Positions 48,766 to 60,812 of a DNA stretch of 64,000 bases are shown here, one piece after another. The stretch is from assembly GCA_013396915.1 (NCBI GenBank), contig VWZL01002208.1:62001-126000 (forward strand), given 5' to 3'. Every line of letters begins with the position of its first letter. Position 1 is the first letter of the stretch. A model generated the notes under the pieces. The model searched no databases. It saw only the letters and a list, made by a program, of their open reading frames with translations, and was not told the origin of the DNA. A program made the translations under genes and the position numbers. The stretch is from Stercorarius parasiticus (lineage: Eukaryota; Chordata; Aves; Charadriiformes; Stercorariidae).

Positions 48766-51700
48766 GTTCTCTGTAAGCAGTCAGCCTTGCTGGATTTACA
48801 TAAAACAGGAAAAAAATTTGTTCCTGAATAAATTTATAAGACAAAACCCTGAATGTGTTTCACTCCTGTTCATAGATGTTTGATTGTCTGCACAAGAATT
48901 TGGGTACTCAGACAATTTTTTTAAACATCCTGATATTTACAAAGCAGTTTAATTTGAATGATTATTCAACCACAAAGCCTCTCTGTGCATGCCTTGGTTG
49001 CTATCTGTGACAATCCTGATTAAGAAGTGCGAGTTATGTAAGTAAAAAAAAAAAAGTTAATTCAACTAGCAACCCGAGACACAGTGCACATAGTTAATTA
49101 CTTTGAATGTTAACAACAAAAACATGCCTGAAGGGGTCTGGCAAATTTACCAGCGATTCACCAACTCACAGAAAAAGTGAATTACTAAAAGATTATTGTT
49201 GTAATGGCTAAATCAAACAATGCTGTTTGTAAAATCACATTCTCAGCCCAGATGCTGCAGTGTTCAGCAGACAGATCTCAGACCTTACACTGTACTCTAA
49301 AGCCTGCACTTGACAGTGCAATCACAAAACACTAGATTTCATCAAAGATCTGCACAGGGAAGCTGGCATGCAAGGTGCCAGGCTATGAATTTACAGTGCA
49401 TTAGTCATGGCACATTAACTCTCTGTGTGCATATGGGGACTGGGATTTGTCTCCATGAACCCCAGCCCTCTGAAAAGGAGCTGTCTGATTTAATCTCCTC
49501 CGCGTGAGGAGTGGGAGAAACAGGCACCTCCTGGGGCAGTCCATTCTACCTAAGCAGGTGTCACGGAGAAGAAGAGTTTTAAGATGAGTTTGAAGGTGAT
49601 AATCAGCTTGAGTGATGCCTAGTTATCCATTAGGAGACATTAAAGACACAAGACAAAACTTCTGCTCAAGATGAAAGGAAGCTGTTCAGAGCGGGATATG
49701 GGAGTTCACTATGTTTGTGGTTGCAGATAACGTGCAGAAGGAGAAAAGAAGGAACCAGGACTACAGCCATGAGGAACTTCTCAAGGGAATGTAAAAGATC
49801 CCCCAAAAGAAACACTATGGGAGCAATCAATAGAGTAGAGGGGAGCTGGCAGAGGGCAGACCTGGAAGAAGGCTCTGCAGAAGAAGGAGGAAGGAAAGTG
49901 ATTAACCGTGTATTAACTATGGAGCACATACCTGGACAACTCAGACAAAATAGAGGTGCTTGTTGAAGCCACATCAATTGAAGGTATCGATGAGCCCAGA
50001 GCCACACTCTGGCAGGGGAGGGAATAGGACCGAGCAGGGATGGTGATGCTCAAAGAGGAGAGCGCAGCGCCAGAGTCAGGGACAAAGGAGAGGACAAAGG
50101 TGATTGACAGCTCTTCTGGTCAAGCCAGGACTGTGAATCAAACTAAGAGGTGTGGGAGGGCAAGCAGGCTGCCAGGGGTCTGTTGTTCCCCTGTGGACAC
50201 TGTAGTCTGAGGATGACAGAAGAGGCACCTGAGTCAAAATCAGGCAGGATGGTTCCTGGGAAGGAGCAGGAGGGAGCGCAGGGAAGCCAAGCAGGGAGCA
50301 GGAGAAGAAAGGGCAGGAAGAAGAGGCAAATACTGGAATCAAGAAAGAAAGGTCAATGACAGCAGGGGAAAATGGGCTTTCATCCTGCAAGGGAGAGCAA
50401 TCTGCTTAGAGGCTGTGGAGATCCCTGCTACTGTCTGCTGCAGAGCAGGGTCCATGCTAGTGAGGAGAGAGGGATGCATTCAGGGGATCTAACATCTTCT
50501 GTGCTCTCATTGCACTGTCAAAAATTGCTAGAAGTGTCCCATTGAGCTTGTTTGGGCAGCGAAGTGGAAATGTACAGTCTTCCCTTCCAGCTCTGGGAGC
50601 AATGCAAAGAGGCAGAGATTCCCTTGAGCCCTGAATCCTGGGTGTCAGCCTGCAAAGCTGAATGGAACCTGATCAACGTGTGTCCGGGCTCTCTAGACTC
50701 GCATGCAGCACATAAGATGGACCCATTCACAAGAAAAGTCACTCCACTCTCCTCACTCCAAAGACAGTGAGGGCACATGGGGTGTGCAGGGTGGTGGCAG
50801 GTCTCCCATGAGCCCCAGGGCATGACAAAGGTAATGTGAAATCAGACCCATGGGCACTATTTCCTCGCCCTCACCACGTCCTGCCTGCTCAGTGCTTGCT
50901 CACGTCAGGGAACCGGCAGCAGAGAAGACACATGTTTCCCTGCTGAAGCACCTCCAATAGGCTCTGCATCTCTGACAGCTCTTGTCTGCCAGGACTTCTC
51001 AGAAAGTTGAGCTGCTTCTGGATGTTCAAACTGTCCTCTCAGACAGCAGACAAAGCAGTCTGTTTGCCGTAATCCCCTTCTCCAATTTCAGAAATAACAC
51101 GAGCGAAGAGGGGCATGTGAGTACTGACCATGGTCAGGGTATTGCTGGTGGTTCCTGGAGTGCCGCATGGGAAGACGTTCCCCTGCACTGTTATTCAAAG
51201 TTTCTTTCCTGTGTGATTTTTTACATCTTTCCTTTTGTATATCACTTCATCATCCACACAGGGGAGAGGTGCTCCAGGACCCTTCAGCAGTGTGAGTGCA
51301 GGCCCACACACCTCTCTCCATCCAATGACACAGTGACATTTCATCCATCCAGCACCGTTATTCAATGAAACTCTTTGTTTCGCTGTGATAAATGGGGCAG
51401 GCAGGGAATCGATTTCCTTACCCTGCCTGCAAGGCGTCAGAGAGCTGCTTTCACCAGGAGGCCTTCTCTCTGCCTCAGTGCTCAGATTAACTTATTAGGA
51501 GTTAATTAATCAGGCCCATTGATTGGCTGTCACATTGCTGGATGGTTATTCTGCTCTTGGGTCGGAAGGTCATATTGGAGTAGTTCCTTCTGTCCTCTTT
51601 GTTGTGTGATGTCTGTCATCACCAAGAGAGGCCGAGCAACAAGGAGGAGCAGGAAGAAGAGGAAGATGAAGGTTGGCCTGTTTGCCAAGCAACATGGTCA

Positions 51701-54700
51701 ACAGAAGAATGGAAATATAGCTCCCTTCCCCCTTGCATGGTGTTCACACACTGTGTGAGGGATGCGGGTAGCCTCCGCAACTCCTCTCTTCCAAAATGAA
51801 GGAGGGACATGAAACAGTGCACAGTCAGATGGAGACTTGGCTTTTCAGCCCAGCAGACTCCCCCCCACTGCTGCCCATGGGTTTCTGATGCTGTTCATGG
51901 ATACAGACAGCTGCTGTGGCCCAGGTGGGACACTGCCTACAATGAGTTGCTTGCCTGAACAAGTATCCATGAGCCAATGAGCGCTGGGGTTTTGGATGTA
52001 AAGATTTCAGGGAATCAACATTGCACATCAGGAATGTATGTATCCACCTATGAAAATTTGGGGAAAAGCTACATAAAAAGAAAGGGATCACCCGCAATGG
52101 AGTTGGAATGAGATTTTGAGGCCAAGAACCCTGGACTTTGTAAGGTAACTGATGGGATTTTTAGTGACCATATGTGATCAGCATCTCAGATTTTGTCTGA
52201 GGGTAACCACCAACAGCAAAGCATACTTATTAAAAAGTGATGTTTCCTGAAAACTTGCCTTAAAACAAAGCACTGAACGTTCTGTTTTCTTTAACAAGGA
52301 GGGCATTAGGCAGTGACCTGGTAGAGGTTCGTAACTATCTGCACGGGAGGGAGATTTCTGACAGTAGAGGGCTCTTCAGTTGCACAGAAAAAGGTCTAAT
52401 TTAGCATCCAGGGTTGTGAGGCAAGAGTTACAGAAAGTCAGGCTAGAATTAAGGTGCAATTTTTTAAAAGTGAGGATTTAACTTGTCTTGAGAAGTGGCC
52501 AATTCCTCCCCTCCTGTGACTGTTTCCTGGAAAAAAGAAGTAAGTGGAATACAAAAGCTGGATGAAGATCTTGCCCTCTGTAACACAGTCTGAGCTTCCT
52601 GACTGTGACCCTGCAGATCTGTGGGTCTGAGCTGGGATGGGACTTCAGCCACTACCCTTGTCACATTTGGCATCTGTTTCACCTGCTGAGTGATGCAGAA
52701 TTGTGGTCCTTGGCAACCTCCATCTTCCTACTGGAAAATCAAGTGGTTACAGCCCGGATCTATTGATCCCACCACCACCACCAGATCTACACTGGGCAGT
52801 TACCCACTCCTAGACATCCCAGCTCAGGCTCACAAGGCATTGTCTCCAACAGGTCTTGCCACAGGGAATGATCACACTCCTTCGCTATGGACTTTTTGCT
52901 TGAGGTGCTGAGAGGAAATGATGAGCCATGCATGGTGAAACTTGGTTGGCCAAGGGACAGGAAAAGATTGTCTTTTGCAGAAACGTGAAGTAGAGGAGAT
53001 TTGTTTCCCAGATACTGGTGTTTGTTCACTTCTTTATCAGGACAGACTTTATCTGAAGAGTGCACATCCACTACCACTTTCTCTAATGCTCTAAAACTGA
53101 GCATGCATCTGCAGCACCTATTGGGAAATCAGCCGAAGAGCTGAGGTGCTTATTTCTTCCTTTCTCTTAACCCCTGTTCCAGCTTCAGCCTTTTTGGGGA
53201 TCAGCAGCAGTCAATGCTGCAATTATTCCTGATGCATGGTGTTAGCTCAGCCTCTGCTTTTCTTTGTCTCATTCTCCTGGAGTGCCTGTCCCATCAAATC
53301 TGACAGTGTAGACATTGGCAGGGCATCCACAGGGTTGTGCTCCCATCACTCATCTGTGCTCTGCTCTGTGGGGAATCTCACGTCTCATCTGGAAATAGAA
53401 GCGAAGGGGCACTCTCTGGGGCTCTCATTGCACACGGTGTCTGGGTCCTCGGCCATTTATGCCATGGAAATATTACAGGAGTATAGATGGAGGGCTGTCG
53501 CCTGTGCTGCCTCGCGCTCTCAGTCTCCTTTCACCACCGGTGTCCTCAGTTGGCTGTGGCCGTTGAGAAGTAATATATTCCCTCTCATAGGGAGGAGGGA
53601 GATTGAAGTCACTGGGGAGTTTTCTAGATGGAAGAGGAAGGAACCAGCCACAGCCCTGAAGACTCAGTGTGGAAACGTATTGGTACAGAGATGTTCAGTT
53701 TGTGATTTTTGACAGAAAACGTGCATTTTCCTCAGCAGGCAGACACATACGTGAAAAACCACAACAGCACTGTTTAGCTTAAAAACAGACATCCCAAATC
53801 CGAGTTTTGTTTCAAACCTATTTGAATGAAAATGCTTTAATCAGACTTGTGCCACCATTATCAGGCATTGGAGGGTGCCAGTGGGAAACCATATTTTGCC
53901 TTATTATGTTTATACATAACCAAGTATGATGAGGGCTTGCTGCTGAGCTGCTCTGGAGCTGAGTTCCTGTCCTACCTGACATTCTGTTTCTCCCACTAGC
54001 ACTGGAGAGGAACCAGACCTCCTCAGCTCTGCTGAGGAAGCACTAATGAGGGTCTAGTCTAAGGGTGTGTGTTTGGCAAGTCCTGCCTGATAGCTTGTTG
54101 ACCAGTGACAAGACCAAGAGTCTTCTCAATGCAGAGTAAACAAATCAAACTCCCAGCCATATTTTCTGCAAAAAGAAAACCAAAATGCCTTGATCATCCA
54201 TCAGAGGGACCTGCCACAGGACAGGAGCTTGCAAGCAGAAAGCGGGGGCAGCCTGAGAGGCCTTGGACTCCAACCAGCAAAGCCTGAGCCACCCAGCCAT
54301 GCTCCAGGAGTGTGTGCTGTCACACAAGCCATGCTGTATGAGAGCTGCCTGAGGGGTAATGAAGCACCATCTGGGCACCTCTGCCGTGTGGGATGTCCTC
54401 TTAGTCCAGTTCATCCCACTGCTCTTTTCCTGTGCCTGTGCTTCCCCAACATTGGTGTCTGGGCAGCAGGGTATTTGTATTTGGGTCTCATACTGGCGTG
54501 GCTCACTGGGGAAAAAGGTCATTTACACATGAACCCGCAATAGTGCAGGGAACTGCAGGATGTTTTTTATTGCTGCAACTACATTCTTGCAGTCACCCAG
54601 CCACGAGCTTTCTCAGAATTATACGTGCTCAAAAGAGATGACTCCCACCTACCAGCTCCCTATTAAACTGTAATCTTCCTTTGGGGTCCCATCTCTCCTC

Positions 54701-55504
54701 ATATGATCGGCTACACTTTGAGGCTGCAAGAGAGAAAGAAGCTGGGCTTCTTTTGCTTCTTTTGCTGCAGTTTGTTTAGCCATGGTTACAAGACAAGTAG
54801 TTCTGAGATGGGTCCCACAGCCTCATGTGCACAGAGCCCGCACACCACCCACCTTGACGTGCCAATAACATGCATCGTGTGCAGCACATGCACATCCACA
54901 GGCACGTGGGAAACTGTGCACATGTGTACACACATGTTTACACAGACACAAAGAAATCATTAGTTCCCCATCAGCCTTTAAAATGGACAGCACTCAATAC
55001 ACAACGCATGATTGAGAGGGGCGATGGCCTAATCCATTCTCTTGGTAAAGTATTGCCTGTGCCTGGAGGCTGGCCTGACTCCTGCTGTACATCTCCAAGC
55101 AGCTTGCAATCCATTTTCCTTTGGACGCTGGAGTTGCTGTGCAGAACAGCAGCTGGACTGGGTTAGTACCTTTGGTGGTGCCACTACTTCAGGTCTGCAC
55201 TTTTACTAGGGTCATACACTGGCCTGTCTTGATATGAAGATGCTGTCATGCCTGAATCACATATGTTGCCTTGGTCACATTTCTATGTGTTTTTTTCACT
55301 GCTGTACAACAGCCATCTTGGATGCATACAGAAGAAACAGCTTGTGACAGCCATCTGTTTTTTCAGTCTGTGGAAACAGAAGAAGCCCTTGGCATGTGCC
55401 TGACTTCTGCAGGCCCATGTTGATCCCACCATCCAGATAAGCAGGCTGAGAAGGTCTGCCTGACATCCTCAGTCACCCCAGAAAGTGGTGCTCACTAGTT
55501 ATAA
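48766..55504. other. Unique noncoding DNA
   Basis: No gene is recognised. An A12 run lies near 49046-49057. Purine-rich stretches occur at 49675-49900 and 50255-50352. A short CCA repeat (about 52769-52782) is the only other simple repeat. Intervals 52100-52460 and 53715-54100 have no useful frames, and the latter is AT-rich and could be conserved. Confidence 0.5.
54863..54955. repeat. Degenerate CA/TG tract with Z-DNA potential
   Basis: A decayed dinucleotide-like region of CAC, ACATG and TGTG words. From 54915 to 54937 every base alternates purine/pyrimidine (TGTGCACATGTGTACACACATG core), the pattern that favours left-handed Z-DNA. A CACGTG E-box lies at about 54903-54908. His/Thr-rich frames across it are artefacts. 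Confidence 0.5.
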
Positions 55505-56143
55505 CCATGGAATCACAAATAACACAGTTGGGAAGGGACCTCAGGAGGTCTGTAGTGCAGCTACCTTTCAATATCAGCAATAAGATCAGACCAGGCTGCT
55601 GAGGACTTTCTCCAGGTGGGTCTTTAAAACCTCCAAGAACAGAGATGCTACGGCCTCTCTGGGCTGCCTGTTTCTTTGCTTGACTGTGCTAATTGGGAGA
55701 AAACTTTCCCTATATCCATTCTGAACCTCTCCTGTTTCAATTTATGTCCACTGTCTCTTGTTTTTCCACCATGCACTACTGTGAAATGCCTGTCTCTGTC
55801 TTCCTGACGACCTTCTCAAGGGCCCTGGAAAACTGCTAGGACATGCCCCTAAAGCCTTCCCTTCTCCAGGCTGAACAAACCCATTCCTGTGCCCTCTCCT
55901 CACCAGGGCAAGTGCTTGAGCCCCATGACCAACTTGGTGGCCCTCTACTGAACTCCCTTCAGTTCGTCAACATCCATTACTGGGGGGCCTAAAACTGGAC
56001 ACGGTATTCTAGATATGGCTTAATAAGTACGGAGTACAAGGCAATAACCACTTCCCGGGATTTGCTGGCCACGCTCCTGTTAGTACAGCCCAGGATGCTG
56101 TTGGCGTTCACTCCTGGGATGCAGTGGTGGCCCATCAGTCTGA
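55505..56143 (-). mobile_element. CR1 LINE, about 640 bp, old copy
   Basis: Antisense CR1. The 3' end lies at the left (CCATGGAATCACAAAT, TTGGGAAGGGACCTCAGGAGG). It then runs through the ORF2 C-terminal region (ACCTCCAAGAACAGAGATGC, TCTCTGGGCTGCCTGTT), the block CTTCTCCAGGCTGAACAAAC (55861), TGGTGGCCCTCTACTGAACTC, AAACTGGACACGGTATTC and TTTGCTGGCCACGCTCCTGTTAG. It fades near GGTGGCCCATCAGTCTGAG. The octamer terminus is degraded, and frames on its sense strand are broken many times. It is therefore clearly older than the 11.9 and 60.5 kb copies. It is the longest repeat in the window. Confidence 0.9.
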
Positions 56144-56329
56144 GGGAGGAACAAGGAGAACAAATGCAAGGGCTTATGCAGGACTCGGTGCAAATTTCAA
56201 CATATCAGAGAGTCCATCAGTGACTTTTCTGGGACGTGGACCTGACCCTTTCTGCCAAGACACAATAGTGAAAGCCAGTCTATAAACGTTACCAACAGGT
56301 AGGGAGATGGAATAGGTCACTGTGTACTT

Positions 56330-56560
56330 TTCTGCAGGAAATTACATTTTGCAGTCTGTGCCATGTTACTTTGTTATTACCAACACATAAATCTGCAAGC
56401 GCACGGCTTATTGAGGCTCTCTGACAGCCCGGAGATGGGGAATTGTTACTATGACAGATGGACTGACAAGTATACTCCTATAGAAAAAACTTTGTTCAGC
56501 TTGGAGTTAAAGCTGTAAATATATAAACCTTACATAAAAGGAATGTGATTAGAACAGCGC
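56330..56560. promoter_or_regulatory. AT-rich candidate conserved noncoding element
   Basis: There is no open frame. The block immediately right of the old CR1 contains TGACAG twice (a MEIS/TGIF-type hexamer, near 56422 and 56452), TTGTTATTAC near 56371 and AAATATATAAACC near 56517. Its texture resembles conserved vertebrate enhancers, but this is impression and motif reading, not alignment. Confidence 0.22.
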
Positions 56561-59399
56561 GGACCGAGAGGATGAGGCATCCCATGGCAGGCAGCACTGG
56601 GAGGAGGAGCGCGATGGGTACTGGATGGAGGCAGGGCTTGAAACTGGGCTCTTTTCTCCCCCTTTAGTTCCTATGTGTCACATAGTGAGTATTGTCGGAC
56701 TAGAAAAGGTGCTTAATCATCCCATGATCTTCCAGATCTGGCTGTGTAAGAATAGCAGCTGGGCTTTGCTTTCATTTGGCTACCTCATGGAGACTAGTGG
56801 AAAGTAGTCCCTATGCTCCAGGTGATAGCTCCACCTTGGCAGCCTGCGAGTGAGAGCGCGCAGAGGTCAGATATAAAGGTAACAAGGCAGGAAAGAGCCT
56901 CCAGAAGACTTTCAAGGTGATACTCTCCACTTCCGGAAGATGAGGGATTGATTCTCCATTTCACTGAGTTTTCAAACTTGTTTCCTTATTAGCAAGGGGA
57001 AGCCATCACGACTGATCTCTGCTGAGTGCCGAAGGCAGCCTGGGGCCAAGCCCCAGGGCACGAGCCTGCAGAGCCTGCAGAAAGTGACCAAAGCAAGAGG
57101 TCCACGGCGTGCACCGGGGTATAGAGCAAACCACCCCAGGAGACATGCCAGCTCCTGTTCAACCTCCCATGGCATGGCTACCCTCACCCTATCCCAGTCG
57201 TGGGGGTGGTGCCATTCTCAGAAAGGAGAGAATCCACCTCAAAAAAGAGCTTTCATCTTGATGCTCAGGCCAGGCAGAAATTTCCTGTCAAAATAGCATT
57301 TCAACAGAAAGTAAACTGGTAACTCTGGACACTCTCTGTGGAGGCATCTGCTGGGTTTGGAAACTTTGGACTTTCTGTGAGAGAAATAAAAATGTGAGCA
57401 TTTTCAGCCAAAAGCCTAACGGGAACGTCATCTTCTCAGAGGGGCAGATCTGCAGGGAAGACATCCAGGTTTGTGTGGGGAGCAGGGCAAGGATGTGAGC
57501 TGTCAGGGGTCCCCTGACCTCCAGTGCTTTTCTGCCTGGGGGTGTGTGGTGACTGTGCCTCCCTGCGAGCCATCATTCCCCCGGCAGCTGCTTATCCAGG
57601 TCTGCTGAGACAGACCCTGCCTAGCACAGATGTGACTTCTTCCAAGGCCACCGCCAGCTCCCACTGCAATGGGGTTCAAATTAAAAGACTGGGAGCATAA
57701 AGCAGAGGCATGGTGAGGGGGATGACTGTATGGACCACATGGTTGTGCCTGGATCTTCCTGTCACCCTGTCACCCTTTCAGCTCTTCAGGGATAATGGTG
57801 CCCTGCCTTCTCCCTTTGGAGCAAGCCCTTTCCCTGCAAACACAGGTGGTGGTGGCTGATGGGCATTGCATGGGGGGCCAGTGAGCCAGACCGAACACCC
57901 CACGGAGACGGGGGTGATGTCCTCCAGCCCTTGTCCTGCCACCTCTCATGGAGCGGTAACTCCCCGCAGTTCAGCGAGGCTGGTCTCTTGCTAAACATCT
58001 TTGACATTTGATTTGAGGAATAAAGGTCAGGCTCCTCAGAGAATGGTAAAGTGGGTTTAATGAACAAAACCTGTCAGAGTCTGCATTGCCGCAGACATTT
58101 TGGAGGGCAATGGAGTCTGGGGAGCTGTGCTGCCTGCGCCAGCAGCAATGGTCTTGTCTGCCTGCACCCTGATCATTGCACACCCCTGTGCAGCGAGCAC
58201 CACCGCAGCCAGTGGGGACGTCCCTGGGGTATGTCAGAGACACGGGGCCTGAGTCAGCTCCTCCAGGTCCCTGCTAAAGGGGAGCAGGCTCCCCGTGCAC
58301 CTTCATTCCCCTCTTAAGGTCTCCTCCTCTCTCTGAGTGATCCAGGAGAGTGGAGGAACCTTCTTCTCCTGGAGCTTGTCCTACAGCACTCATCAGCCCA
58401 TGGACAGTGGAACTATGAGGGCACAGGACAGCCCAGCCCTGGTGTTACCCAGTGCCTCATGCCTCGAGCATTGCCCAGGTTCTGTGGCAGCATCACTGGC
58501 TGCTCTTGTCTCTCATGTCAGTGGTACCTCAGTCCTACCCTAGCTATTGTATCCAAATTTCTTGTACAATATGGGGGAGTTTAGCTCTGAAACTTTTTTC
58601 TTGGCACCATGCAAAGTTTAAAAAGTCTTTCAAAATAAAGAGGGAAGACATATTCAAATAAAATATTCTAGCATTTCCAAAATGAGAAACTGAATTTAAT
58701 TGGGCCACTTTTTGTCAAATTCAGCACAAATTCCAGGATTGTTCATGTCTTGCCTCTGTTTAGACTTTTTTCCTTGTTTTTTGGTAGTGTTTTGCCAGCT
58801 CTACAGACCCCCTCACCCCTGTGTAACCATCTCCCTCCCCCATTCCTGGGAGCTGATCTCCCTTGTCTCCCTCGCTGATGGACGTAAGCCTTGCTTTTGT
58901 GTCTAATAATTTGCATCCCACTGCAATTTCATGCTTTTACGCTCACAATGTACACAGAAAATACAACTCTTTTCACATACAAAACTGGAAATACATGGCT
59001 GAACCATGACGAATTTCATATTTGCAATGAAATACTCTCATTTATAGAGGTGCATGTTTTCTGTCCACAAAATGCTTAAACACTGAACATCTCTTGAAGC
59101 TAAACAATTTATTTCAAGCTAGTTTAGGAGCCATCAGCAACTCTCAGCTTTCCAGAGCTGGAAATCACTGATGATGTACCTTACCTCCTCTGCTTTGTTT
59201 TCTTATATGAGGGTAAATGCTAGATATTGTGTTAACCTCTGCAAGATAGTCAGCTCCCTATGGCCTAAGCATTAAGATTTTCTTCGTCTTTACTTGTGGA
59301 ATTACATTTAAAAATCTACTCTAAAAGTACAGTGATACTCAACGTCAAGTGCTTCAAATGTTGGAAGCGCCAAAATTAAGGCTGTCCTCAGTTCCAGCC

Positions 59400-59720
59400 T
59401 CCTGAGCAGGATCATTACAATGCACTCTTTAATTACATGATCATATACTAGTTTTTCCACAGAATCCCTAACTCATTCCATGCCTGGGTAGTCATTCAAT
59501 ATTTCTTTTAATCCTCCCCATTCGATGTGTGCCGCAGGCTTTATTTGTTGCACACCATCCAAACCCTCCATTGACTACACAATTATTCATTTCCTCTTGG
59601 GTGTTTCTCCGGTGCTTTTGTTGGGGTCTATGAATGTGTCTCAAGTGCTAAGGAATTTATTTCCACAAAACAGCTATGTAATGACCTTGCACTTTCTCCC
59701 TTGAGAACTGAGACAGAAAG
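59400..59720. promoter_or_regulatory. AT-rich candidate conserved noncoding element
   Basis: This ORF-free segment contains TTTAATTACATGATCATATAC (59428 onward, including the palindromic ATGATCAT), ACACAATTATTCATTTCC near 59577 and several other homeodomain-like TAAT/ATTA cores. There is no repeat homology. Function is inferred only. Confidence 0.22.
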
Positions 59721-60523
59721 ATGAGCACCAGCATGAGAGAGAGTCTGAGTCTGGAGACTTTCATACCATCCCACGCAGCAGGCCCTGGTGCTGGATTTTC
59801 TGTGGACTTAGCATTCCTTTACATATCATCTGTTCAAAGCATAGCTCCTGTTGGCTTCTGTTTCGAGCGCTCAGCACTTCTGCAGACCTGACCCTAAGGA
59901 TCTCCCACTGGGGACCCTGGAAATGAGAAAGGCATAATTAAAGCTCACCTCTAAATTCTGGAGGAAATGCAAGGGTAGGAAGGAACCCTCATGAGAGTGC
60001 ACTTTCTTCTCATGCAATCCTTCACTTTGTTCAGTAAAGCTGTTCTGGTTTTACCAGGGAATGAGGGATACTGCTTCGTTACACGGTCCCCAGAGGAAGT
60101 CAACCTGCATAGAGCCTGAATAAGAACAGAACGCGACCATGTAATTAAAAACAGCAAAAAAAGCCACATCCTTTCTTACCCTGTTCCTCACCATCCCCCA
60201 CTTATCCCCTCTCTGCCTTTAGATACTTCCTAATTTCCCTTGAGAATGGGTTCATCCTCGTGGGCCGGTTCTTGTCCATCTTTTCCACCAGACCTCTCAA
60301 TTCAAAGCAGTCCACTCTCTCTTCCTCACTCTGATGAGCACTCTTCTGGCCTGGAAAGTCTCCTCAAACTGTGGCTCTATGGATGGAGTAGGGGTCTGGC
60401 ACGATGGACAGTTTTCATCCTCACCCATGGTGATAAGAAAAAACATCCCAAGCCAGAGATGTGCGAGCTGGTTTCACGTTGCTCCTCTTCTATCCCTTCC
60501 TCTGGGACCAGAGGGTCTAACTT

Positions 60524-60812
60524 GAGATCACAGAATCACAGAATCACAGAAAGGCAGGGGTTGGAAGGGACGTCTGGAGATCATCTGGAGATCCAACCCC
60601 CCTGCCAGAGCAGGGTCACCCAGAGCAGGTCACACAGGAACACGTCCAGATGGGTTTGGAATGTCTCCAGAGACGGAGACTCCATCACCTCTCTGGGCAG
60701 CCTGTGCCAGGGCTCTGCCGCCCTCACAGGAAAGAAGTTCCTCCTCATGGTGGAACTTCCTATGCTCAAGATTGTGCCCGTTGCCCCTTGTCCTGTCACT
60801 GGGCACCACAGA
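60524..60812 (-). mobile_element. CR1 LINE 3' fragment with three octamer copies
   Basis: Antisense CR1. Three exact copies of ATCACAGA (60527-60550) form the 3' terminus. They are followed by GGTTGGAAGGGACGTCTGG, a small internal duplication of CTGGAGATC, CCTGCCAGAGCAGGGTCACC, then the ORF2 C-terminus. On its own strand it encodes [18 protein letters not shown], identical over 18 residues to the copy at 11866-12419. Homology ends upstream near GGGCACCACAGAAAAGAG (about 60812), the 5' truncation point. A 229-codon frame on the plus strand (60240-60929) is an artefact of reading this element backwards. Confidence 0.93.

Larger units (their letters stand above)
56144..60523. other. Unique noncoding DNA
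   Basis: No gene is recognised. It includes the two AT-rich candidate elements at 56330 and 59400, listed separately. The interval 57300-57785 and the AT-rich 58900-59400 hold nothing I can name. A TGAGTCAGC half-MARE lies at 58250. Confidence 0.5.
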
